DNA of 64,000 nt. Origin: Melieria omissa. Taxonomy: Eukaryota > Arthropoda > Insecta > Diptera > Ulidiidae. Of this stretch, positions 45,604-56,523 are shown piece by piece. Under the pieces are notes generated by a model. That model was not told the origin of the DNA. It saw only the letters and a program-made list of their open reading frames with translations, and searched no databases. Position 1 is the first letter of the stretch; each line of letters opens with the position of its first letter. The position numbers were made by a program, and so were the translations under genes. The stretch is from positions 71,564,432 to 71,628,431 of the forward strand of contig OZ020270.1 in the NCBI GenBank assembly GCA_963971225.1, given 5' to 3'.

Positions 45604-48600
45604 AAGTGCAGAATAGCGTACCCTCGTGAAAAAATTAATAAGTATGCTTATACAAAGAAGTTTCGCTCCTGAGTCTAACAAACTAAAAATTTTGCCTGGG
45701 AAACGCCTACAAAAGGCGTGGCGCGGGGTCAAAGTTCAAAACTTTTATCAAAATAACTCATTCAATTTTCAATCGATTTATATAATATGAGTATCAAACG
45801 AAAGGTCTTTTTCATACCTTTATTTTGGTGTACCACATTATATACTTTATATGTACGAGTAAAAAATTATAAGCAAAAAATTATTTTTTTTTATAAAATT
45901 TACAAAACCCGATTTTTTTTCTCGAAAAAAACCAAAATAAAGATATAATAAATTTGTTACCATATATTCTCTACGGAATTCCCTTTACAATGAAATATAG
46001 AACATTTGAACTTTTTTTGTTTTTGTTTTTATATTGAGTTAAAAGAATCTGCCTGCAAGGGGATTCTACGGTTTCCGTATCGCCGCCATTTGATGATGTT
46101 TTTAGATAGATTGGCCGAAAATAAATCGAAAATGCCGAATAAAATTTTTCGATATCTCGCTTCGTTTTCGAGATATCGAGGTTCAAAGTTTTTATATTTC
46201 CATATTGTGCACACCTGACTGTTGACTCCCATGAGGGTTATTTTTTTTAGCGCCCGGCTGAAGGCCGGCCACCTGGGAAAATCTTATTGCTAAAAAAACT
46301 ATGGCTTGGAACTATGGACTTGAACAAAAAATACTGTGCACACCTGACTGTTGCCTGATGTGGTGGTGACTCCCATGAGGGTTATTTTTCAAGCGCTCCG
46401 GCCGAAGGCCGTCCACACAAAAGGTACTTGAATGCAGAAATTCTTTGCTTAGGCGCGATATTTTCGAATCATAGGAATTGAATATAAAAATACTGTACGC
46501 TTCTTACTGAACCTGATGCCATAGTTAACTCCCATGAGGGTTATTTTTCAAGCGCCCCGGCCGAAGGCCGGCCACACAAAAGGTACTTGAATGCAGAAAT
46601 TCTTTGCTTAGGCGCGATATTTAATTAAAACACGCTTTAAAAAAAAGAAAACTGTAGGTTTTTATATTTCATTGAAAAGAGAATTCTACACGCTTTAATA
46701 TAGTGTACATTTTTTTGTATCTTAATAACGAGATTTTTCGAGAAAAAATTCGGGCTTTGTAAATTTTATAAAAAAAATAATTTTTTGCTTATAATTTTTT
46801 ATTCGTACATATAAAGTAATAGTAGGGCCCTGCGGCTTTGCACGCAAGTTTGAAGTCAATGGGCCTAATAACTGAAGTTTCTTCATACTACACTCTTTGG
46901 GCGGTGCCACGCCTGGCTTGGGCATAACATAATTATGCCCAATCCATTCCTCCAGTCGAATGGTGTGACCCGGTTTCATTGATATGCGACTTTCATTTCC
47001 AATGTTACAGTCGCAAAAAATATACCGCCAGTAGAATGACACATCTATGGGACGATGGTATATAAAACTTCAAAGCTTTCCAACTTATTGTTCCGAAGAT
47101 ATTCCACATTAAAAATTTGGGTTGTATGGACGATGCCATGCCCCTCGTCCATTACCCACCCTACTCTCCCTGTCGAAGGGCACGTCGAAATCGTAAGTAT
47201 GTGCCAAATATCTTGATCTGTGATTTGCATTTCCAAAGTTATTGAATAGAATAAGGTCGCTTAAAAAGTACCACGCCCCTTGTCCAACGCCCATACAATT
47301 TAACCACTTGAAAGACACGTCTAAGCCATGATGCTATATCAAATTTCAATGCTGGCCGACTTATAATTCCGAAGATATTTCATATTAAAAACTTGGTTTG
47401 TATGGGCAGTGTCAGGCCCCTCGTCCGATACCCACCCCATTCCTTATGTTGAAGCGCACATCTAAATCATAAATTTGTGTCAAATCTCTTAACTGTAGTT
47501 CTTAAGCTATTCAAAACATTTGAGTTGCTTAAAAAGTGTCACGCCCCTTGTCCAACGTTCACAAAGTTTTACCAGTTAAACGGCACATCAAACGGTGGCC
47601 GCGCACCAAATTTTAATGCTGCCCGATTTCTCATTCCGAAGATATTCCATATTGAAAAATTTAAGTTGTATGGGCGGTACCACGCCCCCTTATCAAAAAC
47701 CCACTCAATTCTCCCTATCGAATCGCTAAATCGTTTGGCACCCATATTGCTGTGACATATATATCATGGCTGATTTGTTATTATAGTGATCGTGGCGAGA
47801 AGGCGTATTAGGTGGGCGTGGGCGTCAATCTTATATATCCTATGTTATTATCAACAAAACTCGAAATCATTTGGTATTAATACTGATTTGTCGACATGTA
47901 CCGAAGCTTCATTTTGTTAGTTTAGTTGGCGTGGAAAATGGGCGTGGCTGATATATTATAGCCTATCTTTGCCGCAATGACACGGTGAATCGTCTGATAC
48001 CCATTTTGCTATGATAAATATATCATGACTGATTTGTTATAATAGTGATCGTGGCGAAAAAGGCGTAATAGGTAGGCGTTGTCAATCTTATATATCCTAT
48101 GTTAGCATCAATGAAATACGAAATCATTTGAAACTAATACTGATTTACCAACATGTACCGTAGCTTCGTTTTGTTAGTTAAGTGGGAACGGAAAGTGGGC
48201 GTGGCCAATTATATTATAGCCTATGTTTACCGCAATGACACGGTGAATCGTCTGATACCCATATTGCTACGACAAATATACCATGGCTGATTTGTTATTA
48301 AAGTAGGCGATGCGAAAAGGCATATCAGGTGGGCGTGGTCAATCTTATATATCCTCTGTTAACATCAACGAAACACGAAATCATTTGAAACTAATACTGA
48401 TTTACCAACATGTACCGTAGCTTCGTTTTGTTAGTTTAGTGGGCACAGAAAGTGGGCGTGGCCGATTATGTTATAGCCTATGTTTGCCGCAATGATTAGC
48501 TGAATCGTTTGATACCCATATTGCCTTACAAAAGCCTACCATAGATGAGGTTTATTACCATAGTGGGCGTAATAAGGGGGCGTGGTCAATATCATATAGC

Positions 48601-48952
48601 CAATGTACCATTCCCACAGATTAAACAATGTTTGGTGCTTATTTCATCTAAATCGGTTCAGTGGTTTTTGCCTGCTTGTGGCTCAAAAAACGTCACACTT
48701 GCTTTATATAATAGTATAGATAAAATGTGGTACACCAAAAAGGTATGAAAAAGACCTTTCGTTTGATACCCATATCGAATAAATCGATTTAAAATTGACT
48801 GAGTTATTATGATACAAGTTTTGAACTTTGTCCCCGTGCCACGCCTTTCGTAGGCGTTTCCCAGGGAAAATTTTTAGTTTGTTACATTCACAAAACCAAG
48901 CTCTATACAGTCAAATGTCTTTTTTTTCACGAGGGTACGCTATTCTGCACTT
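45604..48952. mobile_element. 3.35-kb long-TIR element, unit 3
   Basis: This has the same architecture as in unit 1. Two of the few unit-3 substitutions lie here (48229 in the 258-bp array, 48790 in the right terminal repeat). Confidence 0.75.
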
Positions 48953-49393
48953 GTTCCTTCCCCTGCAGTAAAAATCTCAACTAGTTGCTTAAATTTCTTG
49001 TTGTGCAACTAGTCCAAATTGGACTAGATTCAAACTAGTTGTATATGGATGCAGCGGGGGTGAGTTGAAAAGAAAAGAAAAAAGACTATGCAATAGTCAG
49101 ATATGTACACCAATGTTGTTGTCGATAAACGAATTTTCTGGTGTGTGTATTTTTCCTTTTTAAACTAATTTCTTAGCTTTATTGAAAAAAAACCTTTTAT
49201 TTGAGGATTGTACGCTGTGTGTTAGAAAATACAATATATATCAAATTATTAAAAAAAATAATAATAATATTATAATATTTAATTTAATATTTACACTGAG
49301 CGAACAAATAATCGATAAGTGAGCAATCAGCTTTTGTTCGATAAATCAATCGCTCATATCTAAGTTACGTCAATATGATTGTGAAAGCTGAAA

Positions 49394-50418
49394 GTGAAAA
49401 ACAAAAGTATGCACAAAAATTATATTAAAATGAGCAAAAGGCACATAAGAAGGCTAATTAAGGAGGAACAAGACAGATATGTGGGTAGGCTAAGTGTTAA
49501 AAATGAAGTGCAGGAGGTATATGTGCGGGCAGACGCTGCATCTGCCCAATTACGTGGACAGTCCGATAAGTACTTAGCCCCACCGCCCGATGGTGCCACT
49601 ATCGTAGGAGACATTTACTATCGTGTAGTACATCCTCGTAGACGACTACTTTCTAAATTTCAGCCATATTGGATTTGTAGTTTTGTTTTGACCCCGTGTG
49701 GAAACGAACATGTCCGCGGACTTTAGAAAAATGGAAAAAGAGCAACATCGGTCGTTGATTCGCCAAATTGGTCGCATTAGGCTACGAACAGCTGCCCCAT
49801 CCACCGTATTCTCCAGATTTGGCCCCGTGTGACTTCTTTTTGTTTCCAAACTTGAAAAAGTCACTCGCCGGGCACAAATTTGTGTCGAATGAGGAGGTTA
49901 TCGCCGCCACGGAGGCCTCCAGAAAACGTATTTTTCAGACGGGTTAAAGAAGTTGGAGCATCGCTGGGTCAAATGTATCGAGTTGAAGGAGACTACGTTG
50001 AGAAAACCACTTTTCCAAAATTTTCTTTTTTCTTTTGTAGGCTAAGTACTTATCGGACCACCCACGTAGGTGATGATGTGCAGGCAGACGCTGCGTCTGT
50101 CCAATAAGAGGAAGATGACCAGGCAGAAGTTAGAGGAAGACATTCAGAAGAAAAAAGTTTAAAAGCTAAGCTAGTGGGTTGGTATCATAGAAATAGGCCT
50201 TCTCGCCAAAGTTTTGAGGAGCTCTCCTCATTTTACGAGAAGAAAATTTAGATGTACCCCGGAGTGCTGAAACTATATTCTCGGGAAATAAAAAGGACAA
50301 GGCAATTATTTGCAATATTTCGCCAGGGGTTAACTGCCACATAGGAATAAGGCAGCAGTTAAAGAAAATGGGTAGAGTTCCAGCTGGTCATGATTCAATT
50401 CTTTTAGACCTAAATGTG
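49394..50418 (+). pseudogene. Decayed transposon-like ORF, unit 3
   Basis: This is a copy of the unit 1 relic. Confidence 0.5.
49553..50066 (+). mobile_element. mariner relic, second family, unit 3
   Basis: This is a copy of 20305-20818. Confidence 0.85.
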
Positions 50419-51129
50419 GATGGTTTTTTTTTCTTGTGGCAACGCTGCTTGCAAGGCGATTTCTATCGCGTCGCCCTCAGGTTGTGGATAGGCTCTCTCG
50501 GGAGCCGAAGCAGCGCTGCCACCTTTTGCGGCTGCTAACCAGCTGAGTTGTTGGTAACCGATACACTATTTACATTTTTGCATATATTCAATATCGACCG
50601 ATAATACTGTTACGAATACTAGGCCTTGTGGGCTGTTACGTATCACTGGATTGTGCAATTTGAAATTCAAACAACTTTAACTATCCAAACGCAGTCAATA
50701 AGAACCAACAATCACTTTATTTCACACTTTTACACTTCACTGTCTTTACACTTAATTATTTGCTTAATTGCTCCGTGTGGCACCTTCACTAGTCAAAATC
50801 AGACTGACTGCTGCGCCGCACCCTTCTGCCTTTTATACCTGTCCGGCCATCGCGCAGATCGTTCTTGCACATTCCAGAGTGGACTAAAGGTTTCCATGAT
50901 CGCGACCATCCTTGCCAGGTTGGAATAAAAGTAGCCATCATTGCCAGATTGGACTAAAAGTGTCCATCATTGCCAGGTTGGACCAAACGTTTCCATCATT
51001 GCCAGGTTGGACTAAAAGTTTCCCTTGTTATCGCGGCCGTCGTTGCCAGATTGAATTATAGCACGGCGCGTACCGACAGGGTTGTTTTTCCGCAGCGACA
51101 GACTGTCTTATCGTTACACTGCCCACCAC

Positions 51130-53983
51130 TTAGACTTGTTCGTCCCGAACAAGTGCCGAGGCTCCGCTGTGATATGGCGCCAGGCGCTCCAAATGGATTA
51201 CCTTCAGCTTAGCGCCTCTATTGCTGCAACGTTGAATCCTGTATACCACGTCGTTAATCCTAGTCACGACTTCGTACGGACCTTCCCATGACTCTTGAAG
51301 TTTTGGAGACAAACCTTTCCTTCGCTGCGGGTTGTAGAGCATTACCAGATCGCCTTCTTGGAACCCTGCTGAGTTGGCCCGTAGATCATATCTGGCTTTC
51401 GCCTTATCGCTTACCAGTTTGGTGCGGCTCCTTATAAACTGCATTTCCTCCAGATCCGCCCGCTTATTGACTATGTAGTCCGTCTTAGCGCCTCCCGTCG
51501 TGCTGACTACTCCGAACTTCAAGTCAGCGGGTAACCGCAACTCTGCGCCGAACACTGCTCGTGCTGGAGTGAGTGATGTCGTGTCATGCGGGGCTGACCT
51601 ATACGCCATCAGGAACAGGGGGATATGCGTGTCCCAATCCTTTTGATTCCTGCCTACCACTTTCCGCAGGTATTCTTCCAGTGTCCGGTTGAAGCGTTCC
51701 ACCATGCCGTCGGACTGTGGGTGCAAAGGAGTGGTACGCGTTTTCTTTATCCCCATTAGCTCACACACTTCCTTGAATACCGCAGACTCGAAATTCCGGC
51801 CTTGATCTGAGTGTAACTCCAACGGAACTCCGAACCTGGCTACCCAGTTGTTTACCAGCTTTTCCGAGATCGTAGTGGCCTCCTGGTTAGGAATAGGGTA
51901 CACTTCGGGCCATTTGCTGAAGTAATCCATTACCACCAGCACGTATTTGTTGCCTTGAGTGCTAGTTGGGAATGGGCCGGCGACGTCCATAGCAATCCGC
52001 TCGAAGGGCGCTCCCGCGTTGTACTGCTGCATGCGGCCTCGAGATCTTCTTGTAGGCCCTTTCGCGGCTGAACATCGGTCGCAGCTCTTAATCCACTCGG
52101 CTACAGACTCCTGACATCCTACCCAGTAGAATCGTCTTTTTATTTGGGCGACGGTTTTGTTGATACCCAGGTGCCCTCCACTGGCGTCGTTATGGTATGC
52201 TTCGATGACCTCGTTGATTCTGCATTTCGGCACTACCATTAGGGAGTTGCTGGTCCGACCATCCGCGTTCTCCCATTCGTGGTACAGGCATCCTTCCTTC
52301 AGCCGTAGACTTTTCCACTGTGCCCAGTAAGCCTTAGCGATCGGGCTTTCACCGGCCATCTCCTGCCAGTCTGGACGTGCGCCTTGCTCCTTGCCTTCGA
52401 TGATTTTTGCAAGATCCGCATCCTCACGCTGGTCCTTTTGTAGCCTCTCCGCAGACCACTCTTCCTCTGGCATAACGCTTACCAACCGGATGTCCACTAT
52501 CTGTTCTTTGCTTTCGGCTCGCGAGCACGGCCTGCATTCGACTTTGCACGGACGGCGTGGCAAGGCATCGGCATTTCCATGGCTACTGCCCTTGCGATGC
52601 TCTATCGCGTAGTCGTAGCTCTGCAGTCGCTCGATCCACCGCGCCAATTGCCCTTCAGGATCTTTAAAGTTCAGGAGCCATCTCAATGCCGCATGATCTG
52701 TGCGCAGGCGAAACCTTTGTCCACACAGATATTTGTGGTAGTGTTTTACGCAGTCCAATACCGCCAGCAGTTCTCTCCGTGTCACACAGTAGTTGCGTTC
52801 CGGTTTCGATAGAACCCTACTGTAGTACGCTATCACTTGTTCCTGGCCGTCTATTATCTGTGATAGCACACCGCCAATACTATTCCCGCTTGCATCTGTA
52901 TCCAGCACAAACATCTCCCCAGGCACAGGGAAGGCCAGAATTGGAGCACTGCACAGTTTTTCCTTCAGACGTGCACAAGCCTGCTCCCGCTCCTCGTTCC
53001 ACTCGAAAGCTTGGCTCTTTTTCGTCAGTTTGTGCAAGCTGCTGGCTATGTTCGCGAATCCCGGAACAAATCGGCGGTAGTATGTGCACAGGCCCAGGTA
53101 ACTGCGGAGTTCGTGTAGATTGCGTGGCCGGGGCCACTCCTTCACCGCCGTATGTACTCCGCAGGCGGAAACCGTATGATCCAGATAGTTGACCTCTTTT
53201 TGGAACAGCGAGCACTTCTTTGGGTTGAGTTTAAGCCCGGCTTCTCGTATCCGCTCGAATACCTCCTTTAGCTTTCCCAGGTGGTCGTCGAAGTTTTTAC
53301 CCATCACGATTATGTCGTCGAGGTACACCAGACACGTTTTAGCACACGTTCCATTAGCCGCTCGAATGTTGCTGGTGCGTTGCAGAGTCCAAACGGCATG
53401 ACGGTGAACTGCCACAACTACCATCGCCGAAAACGGCTTTCAGTGTCGTTTTCTCCTTGTCCTTGTCTGCAAGCTCTACCTGCCAATAGTCGCTGCGTAA
53501 GTCGAGCGTGGAGAACCACCAGGGTGTCATCGACCCGAGGTTGTGGATAACTGTCCTTCTTGGTCACATGAGCTTCCGATAGTCCACACAAAACCGGGTA
53601 CTGCCATCCTTTTTCTTGACTAGCACGACCGGCGAGCACCAGGGGCCCGAAGAAGGCTCTATGACCTTTTCTTTCCGCATGTTTTCGATCAAATTTGTGA
53701 CCTCTTCCCTCTTGGCCAGAGGAACTCGTCTTGGCGGTTGGCGAATCGGTTTTGCACTTCCGGTGTCGATGTTGTGCTTCACTATGGCTGTTCTTCCGCC
53801 TGCTTCTGCCGCAAATATTGACCCATAGTGCTGCAGGCAAGACCTCACCTTCTGTTTCTGCTTGGTCCTCAACTCGCTGGTCCACTGGTTCTCTTGCGGT
53901 ATGGCGTCCATGTTAAAACCGCTCTTCATATTACCTCCAGGTGGGCTACTCTCGCAATTGACACTGCTACAGCTTCCTTTCAC
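51130..53983 (-). pseudogene. pol: Gypsy C pol (RT, RNase H, integrase), broken
   Basis: From the RT active site (TCLVYLDDIIVMG near 53330) to the stop at 51130-51132 the frame is open and gives RNase H, the integrase zinc finger, the D-D-E core and the GPYEVV tail as in B. Upstream, 53983-53564 gives the RT N-terminus (NLIENMRKEKVIEPSSGPWC, STRFCVDYRKLM) in another frame, which stops where the family reads NDVTKKDSYP. Indels near 53410-53450 and 53565 break continuity. One of them is a small inverted duplication (see findings). Confidence 0.88.
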
Positions 53984-54141
53984 TCGCCAATTACCTCGTC
54001 TTTCCCGACATATCTGGGTGCATTAAGGGGGTTCAGTATTCGGACTGGTATTCTGCCATTCTTAGGTTCCACTAATGTACGTCCGATGATGATGTTGTCG
54101 TGTCCTTGTTTCGGTGCTTCTACAACCCACAACCGACTCGT

Positions 54142-54665
54142 CTAATCGTTCTCGTCCACCTTTTCCCACGCAATCGCCTCAGAATTCGCTGGTATCCTCC
54201 TGTGTTGACACGATACAACCTTCCTTACCGCCACGCTTCGCTCATAGCCGGTGTGCAGCGGGAATTTAACGTTGGCATATCTCAACACATTTTCCTTCAG
54301 GTCCAGCGTAAAACCGTGCCTAATCCTGAAATCCACGCCGATAATCACGTCGTCCATTATATCCGCGACGATGAACTCATGTTCCAGGCTGCTGGTGCCG
54401 ATAGCAATCGTTTTCGTAACTTTTCCTCTTACCGGCGCACGCTCGCCAGTCGCAGTCCGCAGCTGTATGCCATGCAGCGGTTCCCAGTTCTTCAGCAGCT
54501 TCCTTTTTATGAACGTTCCAGTATCCAGTGTCAACACGAACAACTTTCCATCTATCCTTCCTTCAATTGTCAAGCTGCTGGGCTGTCGTTTCAGCTGTGA
54601 GACAAGGATGGTGGGGCGGCAGATTGTGGGGATCAGCTCACGCCCCTTTGGGCTGACCCGTTTTA
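54142..54665 (-). pseudogene. pro: Gypsy C protease region (pol N-terminus)
   Basis: This encodes an aspartic protease that would cleave Gag-Pol. The active-site motif is LFVLTLDTGT, followed by VTKTIAIGTSSLEHEFIVAD and DDVIIGVDFRIRHGFTLDLK; the last carries the second conserved hydrophobic-Gly turn of retropepsins. Codons after the DTG are partly lost (copy A has DTGASYSIIKRK, C has DTGTFIKRK). The frame is -1 relative to gag and remains open upstream to the slip site at 54666-54672, with no initiator ATG, as expected if it is made only by frameshifting. A stop at 54142-54144 ends it early. Confidence 0.82.
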
Positions 54666-55919
54666 GTTTAACGACTCGTCGTCCTCAGCCCTGCGCTTGT
54701 TAGCTGTGCCTCGATTGTCAGTATTCCTCGCTTCAGGCGATTACGATCGAGAACGGGAACGCCTCTTTCGTTGGCAGCAGTCTCGTGATATGTGGCCCTG
54801 CTTGCCACATACCCAGCAAACAACTTTAGAGGAGACTACCCGTGGCCTGTCCGGTGGCTCAGAGCTTATGGCCTGGATCGTAATGTCGTTGTCTGGCTGG
54901 ATCTGGCGTATCCTTGCAGGTGCATACCGAGTGCTCCCAATCCATGCCGCCTCGTATGTCATCAGCTGTACGAGCCGCTCAATATCTGCTGCATATGCCT
55001 GCAGCGCCTCGTTGGCCCTTTGCCTGCGATTCTTCAGCTCACAGTAGTATAGCGTTCTGTTGTGCTCGTCGCTGTATTTTGCTGCCAGCGCCCTTATGAC
55101 GGTCTCGTACTCACTTCGTAGACATTCTGGAACTGATTTTATTACCTCAGCCGCAGCCCCTTTAAGAGCCAGCGCCAATCTCCGACCTTTCCTTACATCG
55201 GTCCACTGATTTTCCAGAGCAGCCAGGTCGAATTGTAGCTTTAAGGTATCGAACGGCGTAGTCCCATCATAAGTAGGCACTTCTGCTCGGGTGGCAACAC
55301 TTTATGGAACCGGCGGCAACCATTCTCGCGGGTGTACCTCCCTAAGCCGCTCGTCCATCTTTCTGTTCATCGAATCTTCCAGACTATCAACTCTTTTGTT
55401 CAGGGAATCATCAAGATCGTCAACACGTTTGTTCAGGGAATCATCCAGATCGCCAACTCGGTTGTTCAGGGAATCATCCAGGTCGTCGACAAGTTTATCC
55501 AAGTGCTCTACCCGCGTCTCCAGGTGCTCGACTTTCCCATTAATCCTGTCTGAGATTTCCTCCACTTTCTGCTCCAAGCGCTGGGTCTCCGTTTCCATTT
55601 TCGCTGCCATTTCTCGATTTGTAGTCTCGAACATGCCTCTCATTGCAACCATAATCTGGCTCATGTCCATTGCTTGTGGTGGCGTAGCCGCTGCAGCCGT
55701 ACTTTGCATCGATGCCGCACTCGCAGGCGATTCCTCCACTTTGGCCGACGCCTCTTGTTCTTGCGTTCCGAACTCGTGTACAGTCCAATCGACGCCTCGT
55801 TCCTCACATGCTTCTCGCAAGCGCAACTGCAACTCCACCTTTGCGCCAGCAGTCGGCAAATTCCAGGCAGCCAGCTCCTTCTTCAGCTGGTCTACCTTCA
55901 GCAGCTCGAGTTTAACCAT
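54663..55919 (-). pseudogene. gag: Gypsy C gag with stops and a 43-codon loss
   Basis: The ATG at 55919 starts the SAP-like motif (LKVDQLKKELAAWNLPT). The coiled coil is shorter than in A, and is followed by repeated DDLDDSLNKRV units (three or four). A TAA at about 55302 follows LPPVP. The same frame resumes with the gag core (PTYDGTTPFDTLKLQFDLAA); about 43 codons between ERLVQL and MTYEAAW are missing in frame, and the zinc knuckle CWVCGKQGHISRDC is kept. A TAA near 54741 replaces a Gln codon in the Arg/Ser tail. The family stop is at 54663-54665. Confidence 0.85.
54666..54672 (-). promoter_or_regulatory. Candidate -1 frameshift site, copy C
   Basis: The heptamer G TTA AAC sits before the gag stop, as in copy A. 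In C the -1 frame is open from here into the protease, which makes this the better preserved example. Confidence 0.6.
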
Positions 55920-55972
55920 GTCCGTGCTTTTATAATTTTATTTATTTATTTGTTTACTTTCAATTTTCCACA

Positions 55973-55990
55973 ATCCCACTTCTGACACCA
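55973..55990 (-). other. Primer-binding site, copy C (tRNA-Leu type)
   Basis: The minus strand reads TGGTGTCAGAAGTGGGAT, two bases inside the LTR. It fits a tRNA-Leu 3' end (CCA plus TTCTGAC acceptor and the start of the T-arm) over 18 bases. Confidence 0.7.
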
Positions 55991-55992
55991 AA

Positions 55993-56438
55993 TGGTACGA
56001 ATGCTAGTTCTAGTGGGCTGTTACGTATCACTGGATTGTGCAATTTGAAAATGAAACAACTTTGTTTATTCGAACGCAGCCACTTAAAAACCAACAGCCA
56101 CTTTATTATTCACAGTTTACACTTTACTGTTCGTACACTTAAGTATTTGCTTAATTACTCCGTGTGACAACTTCACTTGTCAAAACCAGACTCACTCGCT
56201 GCGCCGCATCCGGCTGCCTTTTATACCTGTCAGGCCATCGCGCAGATCGTTCCCGCACATTCCGGAGTGGACTAAAAGTTTCCATCATTGCCAGGTTGGA
56301 CTAAAAGTTATTATCGCGGCCGTCGTTGCCAGATTGGACTAAAAGTTACTATCGCGGCCGTCGTTGCCAGATTGGATTATAGCACGGCACGTACCGGCAG
56401 GGTTGCTTTGCACAGCGACAGACTGTCTTATCGTTACA
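55993..56438 (-). repeat. LTR shared by Gypsy C and D
   Basis: To its left is C's primer site (so it serves C as the 5' LTR). To its right, immediately after GTTACA, is the polypurine tract CTGCCCACCACTTAG (plus strand) of D (so it serves D as the 3' LTR). There is no host sequence or target duplication between them. An LTR-internal-LTR-internal-LTR array is a known product of unequal LTR recombination. Confidence 0.88.
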
Positions 56439-56523
56439 CTGCCCACCACTTAGACTTGTTCGTCCCGAACAAGTGCCGAGGCTCCGCTGTGATAAGGCGC
56501 CAGGCGCTCCAAATGGACTACCT

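Larger units (their letters stand above)
40005..53568. repeat. Tandem unit 3 (homologous to the RT breakpoint of B)
   Basis: From 40005 to about 50560 this matches units 1 and 2 almost base for base; I found five differences from unit 1 (41908, 48229, 48790, 49158, 50485), the first shared with unit 2. Then come a 29-bp net deletion (about 50570) and a more divergent Gypsy part in LTR and pol. Collinearity ends at about 53568, where B jumps to gag and C continues into RT. Spacers 41888-43250, 44959-45603 and 48953-49393 are as in unit 1. Confidence 0.93.
50608..56438 (-). mobile_element. Gypsy copy C, near full length, defective
   Basis: This 5.8-kb element lies on the minus strand, with a 3' LTR at 50608-51118 (511 bp) and a right LTR at 55993-56438 (446 bp) that it shares with copy D. 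It has all parts: primer site, gag, frameshift heptamer, protease, RT, RNase H and integrase. Gag has two nonsense codons and an internal loss, and the RT region has indels. It is the fuller version of copy B at the corresponding position of the tandem unit, so it probably reflects the state before B became chimeric. The right LTR begins TGGTAC instead of TGTTAC. Confidence 0.9.
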
